From: Pinus tabuliformis
Taxonomy: Eukaryota > Streptophyta > Pinopsida > Pinales > Pinaceae
Reading direction: 5' to 3'
Assembly: GCA_031772625.1 (NCBI GenBank)
Contig: CM062819.1
Coordinates: 1,235,062,955 to 1,235,126,954 of the forward strand
Length of the DNA stretch: 64,000 nt
The first letter of the stretch is position 1, and every line of letters begins with the position of its first letter. Under the pieces are notes generated by a model that was not told the DNA's origin, did no database searches, and saw nothing but the letters and a program-made list of their open reading frames with translations. The translations under genes and the position numbers were made by a program. Below are positions 1 through 11,845 of the stretch, one piece after another.

Positions 1-2550
1 AAACTGCGCAAGTACCAATGACATGACATGACATAACTAACCATGATGGAAGATGACTAATGCCCTTGCCTTTACACGAATTTCATTCATAACTCTTGAA
101 TTTCAAAATTTGAAATTGACATAAGTTAACAAACTTATTTACAAGACCTCAAGACTTTATAAAAACTTATGGATAATTAACATATACATGAACTATAGAT
201 TCTAGTGATAACACAATGTATCTCTGTGTGGGTTCAACCAAGTAGAGAAAAGAGAGGCTACTATGTATGAAATCGGGTTGAAAGGGGGAACTTGGGGCAA
301 TCAATACTTCCTAAAGGTATGACCCTTAGCTGAAATATAATTCTTTAACAGAGAAGATGAAGTTCATCCAGTGCATTGCCAAGTGTTGTCGTTGATACAA
401 CACCATCCAAAATTTCACTACATTCTAATTTTGGAGCCTACCGTATTGTCGTGTCAAGTGTCACCTTGGTCGTCAAGTGTCGTTTTGTGTTGTTTCCTAA
501 GTTTTGAGTGTTCTTGAGTGTTATTAAGTGTTTTCACATTAATTTGAATATCCTTATATGCATTTCATGATCACAACACCTTTCTTGTTGTAAAACGAAA
601 CTTTTGGGTCACAGTGGCACACACTTCACTGTTTGTACTTGGGTAATGTGCATAAAGTGATGTTTTGATGTATATTCATTGTTGATAAAGCTTGTATAAG
701 TTTTATTGATGAGTTAGTATGTGTCACACATTTTTTAATGTCTAGAAATCATATCTCTCATCCCTTGACCAATAATGTAGACTTAGACAAATTTCGGTTG
801 CAAAACGACCCCATTAAGGCCCAGAGCACATGAACGCACTCTGAATCCTTAATGGGTGACCCTTTGTTGTTCATAAGTGCATCATGCACCCTCCCATAGA
901 GCTGGGTGCACTCCAAAAGAATGAATATCCTTCCTTGTTCCGAAATGCGCCCTCAAAAAGTGACTAAGTATTCCTTGAGCGCACTCCTTCGACTCGAAGA
1001 AGTGCACCCTCCTTGAGCGCACTAGCGCATCCTAAAGACCTAAAGATCAGCCCTTCAACCTTCCCTGATGCACCATGCACCCTCCCAAACTGACTTGAGT
1101 GCACTGTCACACCCTAAAGGCATGATGCCTGAACCTTCAACATTTAAGACTGTGCTCTGCGCCCTTCCTGAGGTCTCTTAGGCGCATGAGCACATGCCAA
1201 AGCCTCAAAGCTCCTCCTACTCTGTCCTTCATCCTTTCAGAGTGCACCCTTGTGCCCTAAATGTCCATTCACCATTTTAAGCGCACCAAAAGGGAACAAA
1301 CAAGACAATATGAATAAAGCATGATAGAGTAGGATACTTTTAAATTGATAGCTCCTCATCATGAGTGATTGCAGAAACAAGTATTCCAGGGACCTCATTG
1401 AAAAAAACACGCAAGGAAGATTAGGCAAAGAGGATGAAAAATGGAAGCACAAGAAGAACTAAGAACACACTTGAAACTTAATGATAAAAGCACCATGAAG
1501 GCTCTGGGATTGAATACCCTTCGGAGGGTGGAAGCACCAGGAGAAAATGATGAAAATTAACAGACACAGTGGAAACCATATCACTACTAAAGCAAGTCCA
1601 TGTCATCAGTCATTGTTAGTCCCAGTCATCCAAGATAACGACGTGGCAAGTTTCATCATATGATGATGTGGAAGAAATAATGTATCATTGTAACCATTGT
1701 ATAAGACAAACGTGTAGAAGTCCAAGAGTCATAAGTGAACTCAAGAGTCACATAAGTCCAAAGGACATGTAATACCAAAGTCACATGTAATTCCAAAATT
1801 CATTTTGAACTTCAAAGGTTGTAGAAGTCCAAAGGTCACTAGAAGTTAGAAAGTCAAGAGTTATGAGGTTATGAAAGGTCACTCCAAAAGTGATACATAG
1901 ATCCTAATTTCTCATGTAAAGGAAATTTTGCCTTGGATTCTCCCATAAGGCATAAGTGAGATAAGTTAGTACTTTTGGGGAGAAAGTAGTTGCTCCAACA
2001 CTCCACTATTGGATCAATTGATGTTTGTTGTATTCATGCATCTTGGGAATTTTACTTAATATTTGAAGCCTGATGGGCAACACATTTTAATACATGGATT
2101 ATGAATGTTTGTAAGAATATTCTGTGAATGTTTATGGTTCATGTTTGCTTTCACTAGTACTAAGGTAGTTGAATTATTTTGGTTATTTTACTGCTTACCT
2201 TGTTAAGAATGTGTTGTAATGGTTATAACAAGTGTCGAGTCTTTGTGGACTATTTTGCTGGATGTTAGATGAAACACTCTTGTTTACATGTGTCTTTATT
2301 AGGGTGGTACTATTACCTCTCTCTTGGAGGCTCACCCTATTTCCCCTTTACAGTATAAGAACCTTGATGCACTTACAACTGAACATTCACCAAGCGCACT
2401 AGCTTGCTTTTTGAAGGCACATATGTGATTCTCTCTCTTGCTGATCGCTAAATCCTAGATATTTAAGTAGACGATAGCTAGGCCATATTCCAAACAGGGC
2501 TCTTATCCCAAACGGTGTGAGGTCTAATTGGGACTGCATATCGGGGAGAC
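1..2550. other. Unrecognised AT-rich DNA
   Basis: I find no convincing gene here; open frames are short and lack recognisable motifs. Two things stand out. Positions about 840-1260 contain a cluster of GTGCACCCT, GCGCACT and ATGCACC words. Positions about 1700-1890 hold imperfect repeats of AAGTCCAAAGGTCA. Both look like internally repetitive retroelement non-coding sequence, but no LTR pair could be delimited. Confidence 0.4.
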
Positions 2551-2559
2551 CCCCTTGAA

Positions 2560-2585
2560 TGTTGATAGGTCCAACACTATCAACA
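2560..2585. repeat. Perfect 9-bp inverted repeat with 8-nt loop
   Basis: TGTTGATAG (2560-2568) and CTATCAACA (2577-2585) are exact reverse complements separated by GTCCAACA. The two words look like the start (TG) and end (CA) of an LTR, so this may be an LTR edge. No matching second LTR, primer site or target duplication was found. Confidence 0.35.
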
Positions 2586-3865
2586 AAATGTAAAAATAAT
2601 GTATTGTGCTAGACAAAACAAGCATTACTAATGTTGGTTACAATAGTATGTAACAAGGATTCAAATTTTATTTTGAAACATGTGATGAAAGCATTATATA
2701 CATGGAAACTTTGGTGGTGTGCGATAAAGTGTTATATATGAAAACTTTGGTATGTGATGGACTTTGTTGTATTGTATGTCATGCATTAAAAATGTGGGAG
2801 TGGCATGGATAATTCCCCACATCCAAAGGGCCCTAGGGATGTTGGCACTATGTTTGGAAACTTGTATGGCCTTAAAGGCCTGCCGACACCTCGCTCAGGC
2901 ATTCATTCTACCACATTACTCTACTCTTTGAACCAAATTACAACTTGATTCAAAACTTGAGATCCAAGAGAAGATGGTCATTTGTTGTGGAATGGAAGTT
3001 GCATTACTGGAAATAGTGTGGGTCTTATAAGTGGTAGTGTGAAGCTATGTCATCCAAGGTATGCTCAAGCATGAGACTCACTGATGTACTAGCTTGCTAT
3101 ATAATTGTCTATGTGGATTTATTTCTATAGCCAGTGAAGGTTAATCTACCCACCCTACTTGCTCATTTTTTTTCTTTCATTCTTCTTCCCTATACTTATT
3201 TATTGTTTCATTTCTTACTTATCCTTGCATACTGACCCTAATTTTTCCTCTCAAAGATGACTTGCTATTGGCACCCAACATTCTCCTCAAAGTGCTAATA
3301 TTTGCATGCAAATTTCAATGCTACCTCGACCTATTCTCTCAGTCGTTTCTAATATATACAAGTTGCAAGAAAAGACTTAGTCCCTGAAATAAATTTTGGC
3401 ATCCATAACCAATCCCCTCCATTGTGTATAATTGTTATTGCTTCAAAAAACACTCACCCAACCTGTTTATCAATGACCTGGGAAAGATAATTGTTCACAC
3501 TTAGTAATTTGAATGCGAGAGGTAATTTTTTGGTTTGCTATAATATTTTCACAAAGCCTTTATCTTTGCATGCAATTACTATGCTATTTATATGGCCATG
3601 CATGTTCTCTTTTCCCTTTTTGGCCATTTTATGCTCAACTCATAACAACTCAAGAAAAAATTTTCATTAAAGAAGGGTCTCCATCTCATGTATTCTCGGC
3701 CATTCCAATCATTTTGAGTCTTAAACATGCATGAAATTTTGTGAACTCTTATGGTCATGTGTCATGCAACAATTGATTATTTGCACTAATCTAATCTATT
3801 GCGCCCCCAAGTCTGAAGATTTCTTGTTTAAAATTATAACGAGGTCATGGCCACTGCCATGCCTG
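2586..3865. other. No recognisable feature
   Basis: AT-rich sequence with only short open frames, including a 73-codon frame at 3513-3734 with no recognisable motif. I see no repeat structure or gene signal. Confidence 0.4.
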
Positions 3866-3876
3866 TTGTGTGTCCC

Positions 3877-3970
3877 CTTTTTTTTTTCAAAAGAAAAAAG
3901 CAGGATGTAATTATATTAAGATGATATAATTGATCGAAATACAGTTGTCTCCGTGGAGACATGTTACTGA
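3877..3970 (-). mobile_element. Short 5'-truncated LINE tail
   Basis: A 94-bp insert is flanked by an 11-bp direct repeat, TTGTGTGTCCC, at 3866-3876 and 3971-3981. Read on the minus strand it ends in an A-rich tail (CTTTTTTCTTTTGAAAAAAAAAAG). A short non-coding insert with a poly-A end and a target duplication of this size is the usual product of aborted LINE reverse transcription. The duplication and tail are seen directly; the LINE assignment is inference. Confidence 0.6.
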
Positions 3971-3981
3971 TTGTGTGTCCC

Positions 3982-4795
3982 TGCTTCATCATAATGTATA
4001 ATCTCACGAATTTATTTTAAAAAAATGGGTGGGTGAAGTCTTGCAGCCAATAATTTCCCACGTCTACAATGGCAGACCATGGCCTCTGCCACGTTTACCT
4101 TTTTTCTTTATTATGACCTTTGTATGCTACTTTATTATGCTTTAATTAGTTTTGCAAATATATATGCGGTTCACTATTAGAACCCCGCCCTATTTAGAAA
4201 ACTTATCGTGTAGATAATTAAACCCCTAGATTCCACAATGGGAACCATGCTTACATAAACAAAGCATTGATTCCTCCCACTTCAATAACCTTAATAAGAC
4301 CATAAAATATGCCATCTCCTTTCCATTTATGCACGTAAATTTAGATAGAAAAAAGGATTTTCCTTTTTAAGAAAGATAATAAGTGTCAACCCTTTCCTCA
4401 GTTAAAAAACTACTACCCTCCCATACATTTTTATCACTTTCCATCTATTTCCATCCATACATTATTAGAAGAATTAATTTGAGTTTTTATCTTTGATGCA
4501 TCTATTTCCTTTATGTTTTCTAAGAAACACATAAATTTTGTACTCTGCAAAAAAAACCCAATGATTTTATCGCATGCAAAAAAATACAATGATTTTATTG
4601 AAAATTTCTATCATTGTGATATACTACAAAAATATATTGTGTATAAATGGTTGTTGACAAGTTATCCTACCCTGATGTACAAGCATGAACAAAATCATTC
4701 TCTTCAAAATTTTCCTTCCTTGTTCCATCTTCTCTTTTCACATATGGTGTTCCAAGTATCTAAATTGTTTCATAGGGAAAATTCCATTTAGATGA
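3982..4795. other. No recognisable feature
   Basis: AT-rich sequence. The 92-codon open frame at 4513-4791 has no recognisable motif and a composition expected from AT-rich DNA, so it is not called as a gene. Confidence 0.4.
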
Positions 4796-5264
4796 TGATC
4801 ATCTTGGGGGAGGCCCCCAAGATCTGAAAAATTGAAATGCCATGAAAATATGAGAAACACAATATACAAAACCACAAATAATTTTTTTAATAAAACAAAG
4901 AATAATTGTAAAAGCTACATTGCGGTGGAAAATCCTTCCTTTTACAAAATGCGACTTGTTACTTATAACATTTTTTTGTTACAATACCACAGGTAAATTC
5001 CATGGGTGGGTAAATACCACGGGTGAATGAATACCATGAGTGGATGTCACTTACAATACCATGGGTAAATTCCATGAGTGCATAAATACCATGGGAGGAT
5101 GAATAGCAAGAGTGTATGTCACTTACAATACCATGGGAAAACACCATAGGTGAATGAAAACCATGGATGGATGCCACTTACAATACAATGGGTAAAATCC
5201 ATGGGTGAATAAATACGATGGGTGGATGCATACCATGGGTGGATGCCATTTTCCATTCAGATCA
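4796..5264 (-). repeat. 3' LTR of the TRIM-like element
   Basis: This 469-bp copy pairs with 6358-6839. Most of its length consists of ATACCATGGGTGGA-like repeats, described separately. Confidence 0.7.
4981..5253. repeat. Tandem repeats inside the TRIM 3' LTR, about 70-bp unit
   Basis: About four higher-order units begin with ACAATACCA near 4981, 5055, 5125 and 5190. Each unit is built of 13-15 bp subunits close to ATACCATGGGTGGA. On the minus strand this translates as a periodic low-complexity peptide rich in H, G, I and P, which is why spurious open frames appear here. Confidence 0.75.
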
Positions 5265-5391
5265 TTCATCCCTCCTTAAGAAGCAATTGTTTTCATTGCG
5301 TGAAGTTCCCTCTTGAGAAGCCTTTGTTGAATAAGAAGAGCCATTGAAGAGAATTGTTTTGTGTGGTTAACCCATAACCACAATGAACGAA

Positions 5392-5637
5392 GATGCGAGG
5401 ATAGAGATACCTTGTAATGATTATGACCAACTGTGATACTAAAAGTAAGTGGCCTAGCAAATGGACTTCAATGAAGTGTGAGTTTGTGGATGATCCATAA
5501 GCATGAAAAATGAAGATCCTAGGATAGAGATACCCTATAATGCTTGTGACCAACTATGATACTAATAGTGTGCGACCTAGAAAATGGACTTCGATGACAA
5601 GGGTTTTGTGTGGTTGACTCATAACCTTGATACATAG
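5392..5637. repeat. Two tandem 123-bp units inside the TRIM-like element
   Basis: The phrase GATAGAGATACC recurs 123 bp apart, at about 5400 and 5523. Both copies are followed by similar sequence reading GACCAACT(G/A)TGATACTAA and then AAATGGACTTC(A/G)ATGA. The unit is non-coding in every frame I checked. Confidence 0.65.
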
Positions 5638-6344
5638 GCTGGGGTGGGATGGAACATCTCCAAAGAACCTAAGCCGAATGTTTCTATGTTGAAATTGATG
5701 AATGTGAAGCACGTGCTTACTAAAGCGGGGTGGGAGGGTGCGTCTCCAAAGGGAACCCGCTCTGAATGTTGCTCCAGATATAAAAATTCATGGATTTTGC
5801 GTGGGGTACAAAGACAGGCCACACTAGAAATGTACCTGAACTATAAATTTGTTGCATATTTGTAACAAAAGTGGCCATCGGTGTTTTAGATTCTCCTATC
5901 CAATGAGATTTTGTAAAGACTTCTTTCACATTATAGACCTCTTTCTACAACTTTGCTAATAACTTCTGCTATAGGTGATGAAATCAAATCCCGTCAAAGA
6001 CCCATTTGAGTTATTGAAGAGATATTTCCATTGATATAAGTCACTTGAAATTTCATGACTTGTGGAGTGAGAAAATGATTTCATAAAGTCATGGTACGCG
6101 CGGTTGTGCAACATTTCAGAGATGTGTAACTTCAATTGCTCATATCTCTCAAACTAGGAAACAAAATAAAATTCCGTAAAAAACCCATTTGAGATAACAT
6201 AAAATAATTTCAAGTGATCTATGTTTCACCTTAGAAAATTATTTTTGGAGGTCGTAGCACTTACATGAATTTTTCTAAAGATTGCTGCAAAACTTTGAAA
6301 CTGAAATATGCTTTAAACCCTCATTCCCATGGAGTCGTAACCTA

Positions 6345-6356
6345 AATCTGATACCA
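6345..6356 (-). other. Primer-binding site, initiator tRNA-Met type
   Basis: The minus strand reads TGGTATCAGATT, identical for ten bases to the usual plant LTR-element primer site TGGTATCAGAGC. It lies one base from the 5' LTR (6358-6839). It fixes the element's orientation. Confidence 0.75.
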
Positions 6357-6357
6357 C

Positions 6358-6839
6358 TGATCGAGATCTTGGGGGGAGGTTCCCAAGATTTGAAATTTTG
6401 AAATTCCAGTAAAATATGAGAAACACAATATACAAAACCAAAAATATTTTTTTTATATTAAAACACAAAATAATTGTAAAAACTACATTGTGGTGGATAA
6501 CCTGTCCTTTTACAAAATGTGACTTGTTACTTATAGCCTTTTTTGGTTACAATAACAGAGGTGAATTCCATGGGTGGGTAAATACCATGGGTGAATGAAT
6601 ACCATGGGTGGATGTCATTTAAAATACCATGGGTAAATTCCATGAGTGGATAAATACCATGGGAGGATGAATACAAAGGGTGGATGCCACTTACAATACC
6701 ATGGGGAAATACCATGGGTGAATGAATACCATGGGTGAATGCCACTTATAATACCATGGGTAAAATCCATTGGTGGATAAATACCATGGCAGATTCCACT
6801 TACAATACCATGGGTGGATGCCATTTTCCATTCAGATCA
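6358..6839 (-). repeat. 5' LTR of the TRIM-like element
   Basis: This 482-bp copy pairs with 4796-5264. It holds the same family of ATACCATGGGTGGA repeats, at about 6551-6826. The repeat number and phase differ slightly between the two LTRs. Confidence 0.7.
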
Positions 6840-6844
6840 GAAGA

Positions 6845-9800
6845 TGTAATTAGTTTAGCTATCATACTGACATTTTCATGATTTTATTTGTTATTTTTTC
6901 ATAGATGAGACTCTTCATTAGAGGTTCATGTGGGAACCATAGGGAGCAAGGAAGGAGAGCCAATGTAACCAACACACCTAAATTTAGATATGTTTAACCA
7001 ACATACCCAAATTGGTTATTTATACCTAGGAGGACCCCCTCCTACTCCTCTTGTATCCAATATTTCTCCACAACCACATCCCACCATCACAAATATACCA
7101 AAGACTCCCCTTCCTTAGCAACCACAACCACAATATCATGATGGGTGGCAGCCCAACTGCACCAGAATAACCTCTAGGATTGATAACTGACCCTCTTCTT
7201 CTCATCATGGCATTTCCCCACATGTGCCTCTCCCTCATATTTTACCTACCATCTCTCATGTTGAGCATATTCCCATGCATGAACCTCGAGTCTCTACTAT
7301 GCAGAAAAAGGAAAACATACAATGGTCATCATTCCAATTTTATTTTCCACCCAAGCTACTTCAACTCACTCCCACACTAACCCTCTTGGAACCAATGATT
7401 GGGGGGTGTGGGGGGGAGAGCTTTCTTTTCTCGATTTAAATCATGCGACAAATGGAGGTCATAAAAGTGATGAAAAAATAAAAGTCTATGTTCCATACAG
7501 GGATCCTAAACTCTCATGAGTAGGAATCTATTTTGGTTTGATTTACTTTTCAGACATTTACATATGCATATTTTATGACAAAACTATTGCATGTGGGAGA
7601 CACAAGAATTATGCTTCATATATTATTATTTTAATGAATTTATGCTATACACACACACACAAACATAGATGGGGCATTAAATGATATAGTTGATTATGGT
7701 GGTTGATATTACATTCATGTCATGACAGTTGCTCTTTCTATGACACAAATATGGAGTTACAAGGTGATGTTCAATAATATGTTACGGATATGAGACTTAA
7801 TGGGACCCCACCTACTCATTAATAAATTAAAACAAATTATATTTCCTTCAAGTGACCCTCTTCTCCTGAAACTAAAAAGATTAAGAAAATTAAATGAATT
7901 AAAAGAAATTGAAGTAGTTACTTTGTAACTACTTGAAGGAAGCTACAAAATTAGCAAGAAGGATTTCAAGTAAAGGATGGAAAAAGATTGAGAGGTATGC
8001 TAAACATATAATGTTGCAATTTTCCTTATTTATTCATTCTCTTGAGTTCAAAGAGATTAACTGTTTTATTGACAACATAAATCTCTTAAGAAGTGATAAG
8101 GAGAAAGTGGATACAACATTTTTTGTTTGATCTTTTCAAGTTGTTCTTTTTTCCTTGCAATTTATGTACTATTAGAAGGTCTCATATAATTTATCAATGC
8201 TAATTGGTGCATCGTTTGCTTAATATCATTGTTGTAACAATCTTATCAGAGAGGTCCAAGTTGTAGGAAATAATTTATCTTGATTTTTCTATGTCACTTA
8301 TTTTCCTTTATATGAGTTTGTAACATCGTAGGCTTCTAAAGTTGTTTTTGGTGTGGATTTTTGTAGAAATCTGCAAAAACAGTTCGTTGCACTCATTCAT
8401 TTTTAATTAAAAAAAACAGCATTTTAAATGTCTAATTTCTTGCATACATCTCTTATCCTTTATGTTGGATTTTTTGAAGATAACGCACATATTTTTGGCA
8501 CATATTTCTTAGGTATTAGTTGTTTTGTGCCATTTTGTTCTGTACATACATGGTATTTTGGCCAACGATGCACAATCATTATATCTTCCTATAAATTTCT
8601 TAATTCATTTTATTTTACAACATCTTTCTTACAATTTTATTACGCTGTAAATTGTACATATTCTACAATATTTCACTTCTAGTTAATCTTATTTTGTTGT
8701 ACATATTCAATGCTTTTCTTTATTTATTTATTTATTCATGATTTTTTACATAGTTATATGGAACACCTATGGCTCTAAGCAATCGAGCTTCATTCCCATT
8801 ATCTCATTTAGCCCTGTGAGATTCCAAAGTGTTGCTGATACAGCATAAAAACTACAGATCATTAATAGATAGTTGGGCACAAGTGGACGAGGTTATATAT
8901 TGTTGGCACAATTGGTTTTTTATCATAAAAAACTATTAGTATATGGAATCTATGTATTTTTGGTTTGTTAGCAGCTTGTTTTCTACAGTGTTAACTTAGT
9001 TGAAAGCATGGTTTTTTGTTATTGATTTGTTTTTTAGTAGTGTTTTTATGGTGAAATTGTCATGGAATTAATCAAGATATTGAGATTAACAACCTCAATA
9101 TCATGGTTAATTTATTTGTTATAATTCACTACTCTAACACATAACATAGAAATTAGGGAGGACAAAGAGGTATTGGATACAATAGAGAGATCTTAGGAGT
9201 TTATTCCAAGGAATGTAGGTGGTAGTGCTTGTGGAAGTGTTGTGGTGGTAGTAGATATTAGCTAGAGAAACAACAATGGTGAACAAATGATGATGGACAA
9301 TGGTAAAATTGTGTGTTCAATAATAAATAGACTCGTGACCATATTATAATGTGAGTCACATTGTAGTTGTAGCAAGTCAAAATGCCATGTTTGACTTGAT
9401 GTATTAGTCCTTAAAGGTTTTACTATGTACTTGGTATCTCAATGAGATGGATTATGTATGTACCCATATCTATGTAACATGGAAAGGGTATATCACTATA
9501 AGACCTAGATATGCGCACATACCCATTTGTCATGTGTCCTTGATGACTTGGATATCTTGTCTAATATAGTTCAATAACCTCTATTAGGGATTTGTTTAAC
9601 ACTTGGAGGAGTGGGACATGTGTTGGATGGATACTCTACAAGTCAACCATGTGGTTGGTTGTAGACTTTGGAGATGAATTTTTACATTCAGGCAGAGTTC
9701 ATCAAGAAGTTGAGTGAGCCATGCACATGAACTATGTCCTAGTAGATCAATGGTTGCAAGGGTTAGGTACCCATGTATTTCAATGAATGGTTGTTTCTTT

Positions 9801-10250
9801 ATAGGGATGTAAAGAATTTTATGATGTATGCATGAACGAGGTATGAGGTAAAAGTGTCAGGTTGGACCAAAGGTAGAATTTGCTAAATAGGAGGTTTTTA
9901 CTTTGCGATGTAGCATTTTCTACAGTGAGAATGTATATTACGACCTCAGTGGATGAAGATTAAGATAAGTAGTCATTAAAGGGGAGAATTGGAGTATGTA
10001 ACTCCCATTTATGTGTGTGATCATATTTGATTGTCAGGATTGTTGGTCTTTATTAGGTAGAGTCAGCTATCTACATAGAGAGTATGTTCCTAGTTTTTCG
10101 AAGTTTGTTGGGCCTAGTTGGATGTGAGAGATTCTCTCCAACTAGTTAGCTTCCTATAATAGTGTGTGGTTGAGACATTATCTGAATTGAGTGCTTGTGT
10201 TCAAGATAATTTGTCTATCTTGAGACAACATTTTTGTGCATTTATATTTT
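6845..10250. other. Unrecognised AT-rich DNA
   Basis: No gene was identified. At about 7020-7440 the plus strand encodes short proline-, histidine- and threonine-rich stretches in several frames, which might be a decayed gag linker but cannot be proven. The 65-codon frame at 7933-8130 and 84-codon frame at 8428-8682 show no motif. Near 9980-9997, AAAGGGGAGAATTGG followed by TATGTAACTCCC resembles a polypurine tract and LTR start, but no partner LTR was found. Confidence 0.4.
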
Positions 10251-10263
10251 TACTATTACACTT

Positions 10264-11832
10264 CTTCTTCTTTTTTAAAACGAATAGGTAGATATTTATT
10301 TTATTAAAAAAATCAGGATTACAAGGCCAAAACCTTTGAATATTGCAATATTCCTTGCAAGTTTGAAATTGAGAATGTAGGTTCAATCCAATCCCTCAAG
10401 CAAGTTCCCCATGACACAAAAAATTTAGCCCCTTTCCAACTAATTTTTTTTTTCCAAAAAACCCCTGATATCCAAAAACATTTACATTCCATTGTTTACT
10501 ATTTTTGTTTTGATTTAGTCTAAATTCTTGCTTTTGTTGGAGAAATATTTTTTTCCTTTCTTCCCAAGTTGAGTCCAACTTGTGTTTTCTACAGATTTCA
10601 ACAAGTAATTCTTTGATAAGTGCACATTTTTGTTCTTGAAGTATTCCTCATCCATCTGATTTTCCTAAGAAGTTTCCTTTCCAACATGATTACTTGTGGT
10701 TTTTGGAGGAGATCCATTTTCCATGAGGGTTTGTTGCTTTTCCACTTTTGCTGAGTCTATAGAATCTCCACTGTCATGTCATTTTTCTTGATTGACTTTT
10801 TTTTTGCCTTTGATGCATTTTCTTTGGCAGTATTAGTTTCTGGTTAATCTTCTAGTTCTTTCTTATCCTAAGACTCTTCCTCTTTATATACCATATAGTG
10901 ATCGCCCTAACCTCCTTCCCACCAATTAGAACTCCGATATTTTTTATGATCTTAGTTTCTCTAACACTTATGGCAATTTTTTATTACATGCCCTGATCCA
11001 TGGCACGTTGTGACACTGAAATAAACATTTTCGCAGATGAGATTTTGGACCTAGACATATTTGGGGTTGTCAAATTGATCTTATCAGGAAAATCCTTATT
11101 GAAGTTTATCTCCAAATAAATTCAAGCATAAGCAGTTTTATAATAATTTCTTATATCTGGGTTGTGACAACAAAAATTTCCAGGAGTATTTCCAATAAAG
11201 GATAATGATTGGAGATTCCAAAGATGCAAGGGTAGGTTAAGAAGCCCTACCTAAACATGAGGTATAGAGATTGACGTCATTATCATATTAAAGGTGGGAG
11301 ACTAGGGCTACATGAAGAAACTAACACTACCCCAAAACCACGACCCAGATTCATAAATGGTCTTATTGTCCTCAATATTGTTGATAGCAACAATGGGAAA
11401 ACCCTGATCCATCGATAAATATTCAAATCATCTGTTAAATGAAGTTTCAATGTCTCATAGATCCATTTATGCAAATCTGCCAGTTGTGTCCAAAATCCAC
11501 TAAACTTGCTAACTAAACCTTGCTCCAAAAAAAAAATCTCATATCTGAAAGCTTCCTCATCCAAAGGAAATTTGAGGGAAGGAGCTTCTTGAACTACGGG
11601 GAGGCTAGATCCTGATTTTAAAATGGAACTATATGAAACTGAAGAAGAGATTTCTTTTATGGCCACCATTCCTACAAAGAAACTGTCTTCATTGTTGAAT
11701 CACTAAGATTCACCATTGACCATATTAGTGTAGTTATATGCAAAGAAATCCACAATATGTAAGAATATATTGGTCGATTAGGACAACACCCTAGCTACTG
11801 TAAGGGTTTTCATATCTCTTCCCATCTCGTTG
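10264..11832 (-). mobile_element. ORF1-only LINE insertion, 1.57 kb
   Basis: The insert is bounded by a perfect 13-bp direct repeat, TACTATTACACTT, at 10251-10263 and 11833-11845. On the minus strand it starts near ACGAGATGGGAAGAG, encodes a decayed LINE ORF1 protein (DUF4283-like region), and ends with TTTTAAAAAAGAAGAAG, an A-rich tail. No ORF2 (endonuclease and reverse transcriptase) lies between ORF1 and the tail. The element is therefore too short to be autonomous. The target duplication and tail are seen directly. Internal loss of ORF2 before insertion is inferred from both ends being present together. Confidence 0.75.
11283..11669 (-). pseudogene. LINE ORF1 (DUF4283-like) relic, 128-codon open part
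   Basis: The open frame begins at the ATG at 11669. Residues about 50-75 (GLVSKFSGFWTQLADLHKWI) fit the start of the DUF4283 domain found in plant LINE ORF1 proteins. That domain is generally thought to bind RNA in the ribonucleoprotein particle. Downstream, past the stop, other frames still encode GLLNLPLHLW and YACIYLEINFNKDFPDKI, matching the later part of the same domain. Frameshifts and stops therefore break the gene between about 11400 and 10850. An open stretch at 10396-10578 may be its C-terminal end. Not functional as it stands. Confidence 0.7.
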
Positions 11833-11845
11833 TACTATTACACTT

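Larger units (their letters stand above)
4796..6839 (-). mobile_element. TRIM-like non-autonomous LTR element, 2.04 kb
   Basis: Two direct repeats, 4796-5264 and 6358-6839, enclose 1.09 kb without coding capacity. Both begin TGATC and end GATCA. Left of 6358, the reverse complement reads TGGTATCAGATT (6345-6356), which matches the initiator tRNA-Met primer site in its first ten bases, so the element points to the minus strand. A purine-rich tract on the minus strand (AAGGAGGGATGAA, just right of 5264) fits the polypurine tract before the 3' LTR. Target duplication is imperfect: GATGA (4791-4795) against GAAGA (6840-6844). Size and lack of coding fit terminal-repeat-in-miniature elements, which move using proteins supplied by others. 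Its age is old, judging by the substitutions between the LTRs. Confidence 0.72.

Noticed and set aside
4981-6826. CRISPR-like regular repeats
   Set aside because: The units are contiguous and degenerate without unique spacers, lie in LTRs, and the organism is a plant.
9980-10060. Polypurine tract and 3' LTR start
   Set aside because: AAAGGGGAGAATTGG and TATGTAACTCCC look suggestive, but no upstream pol relic and no second LTR could be found.
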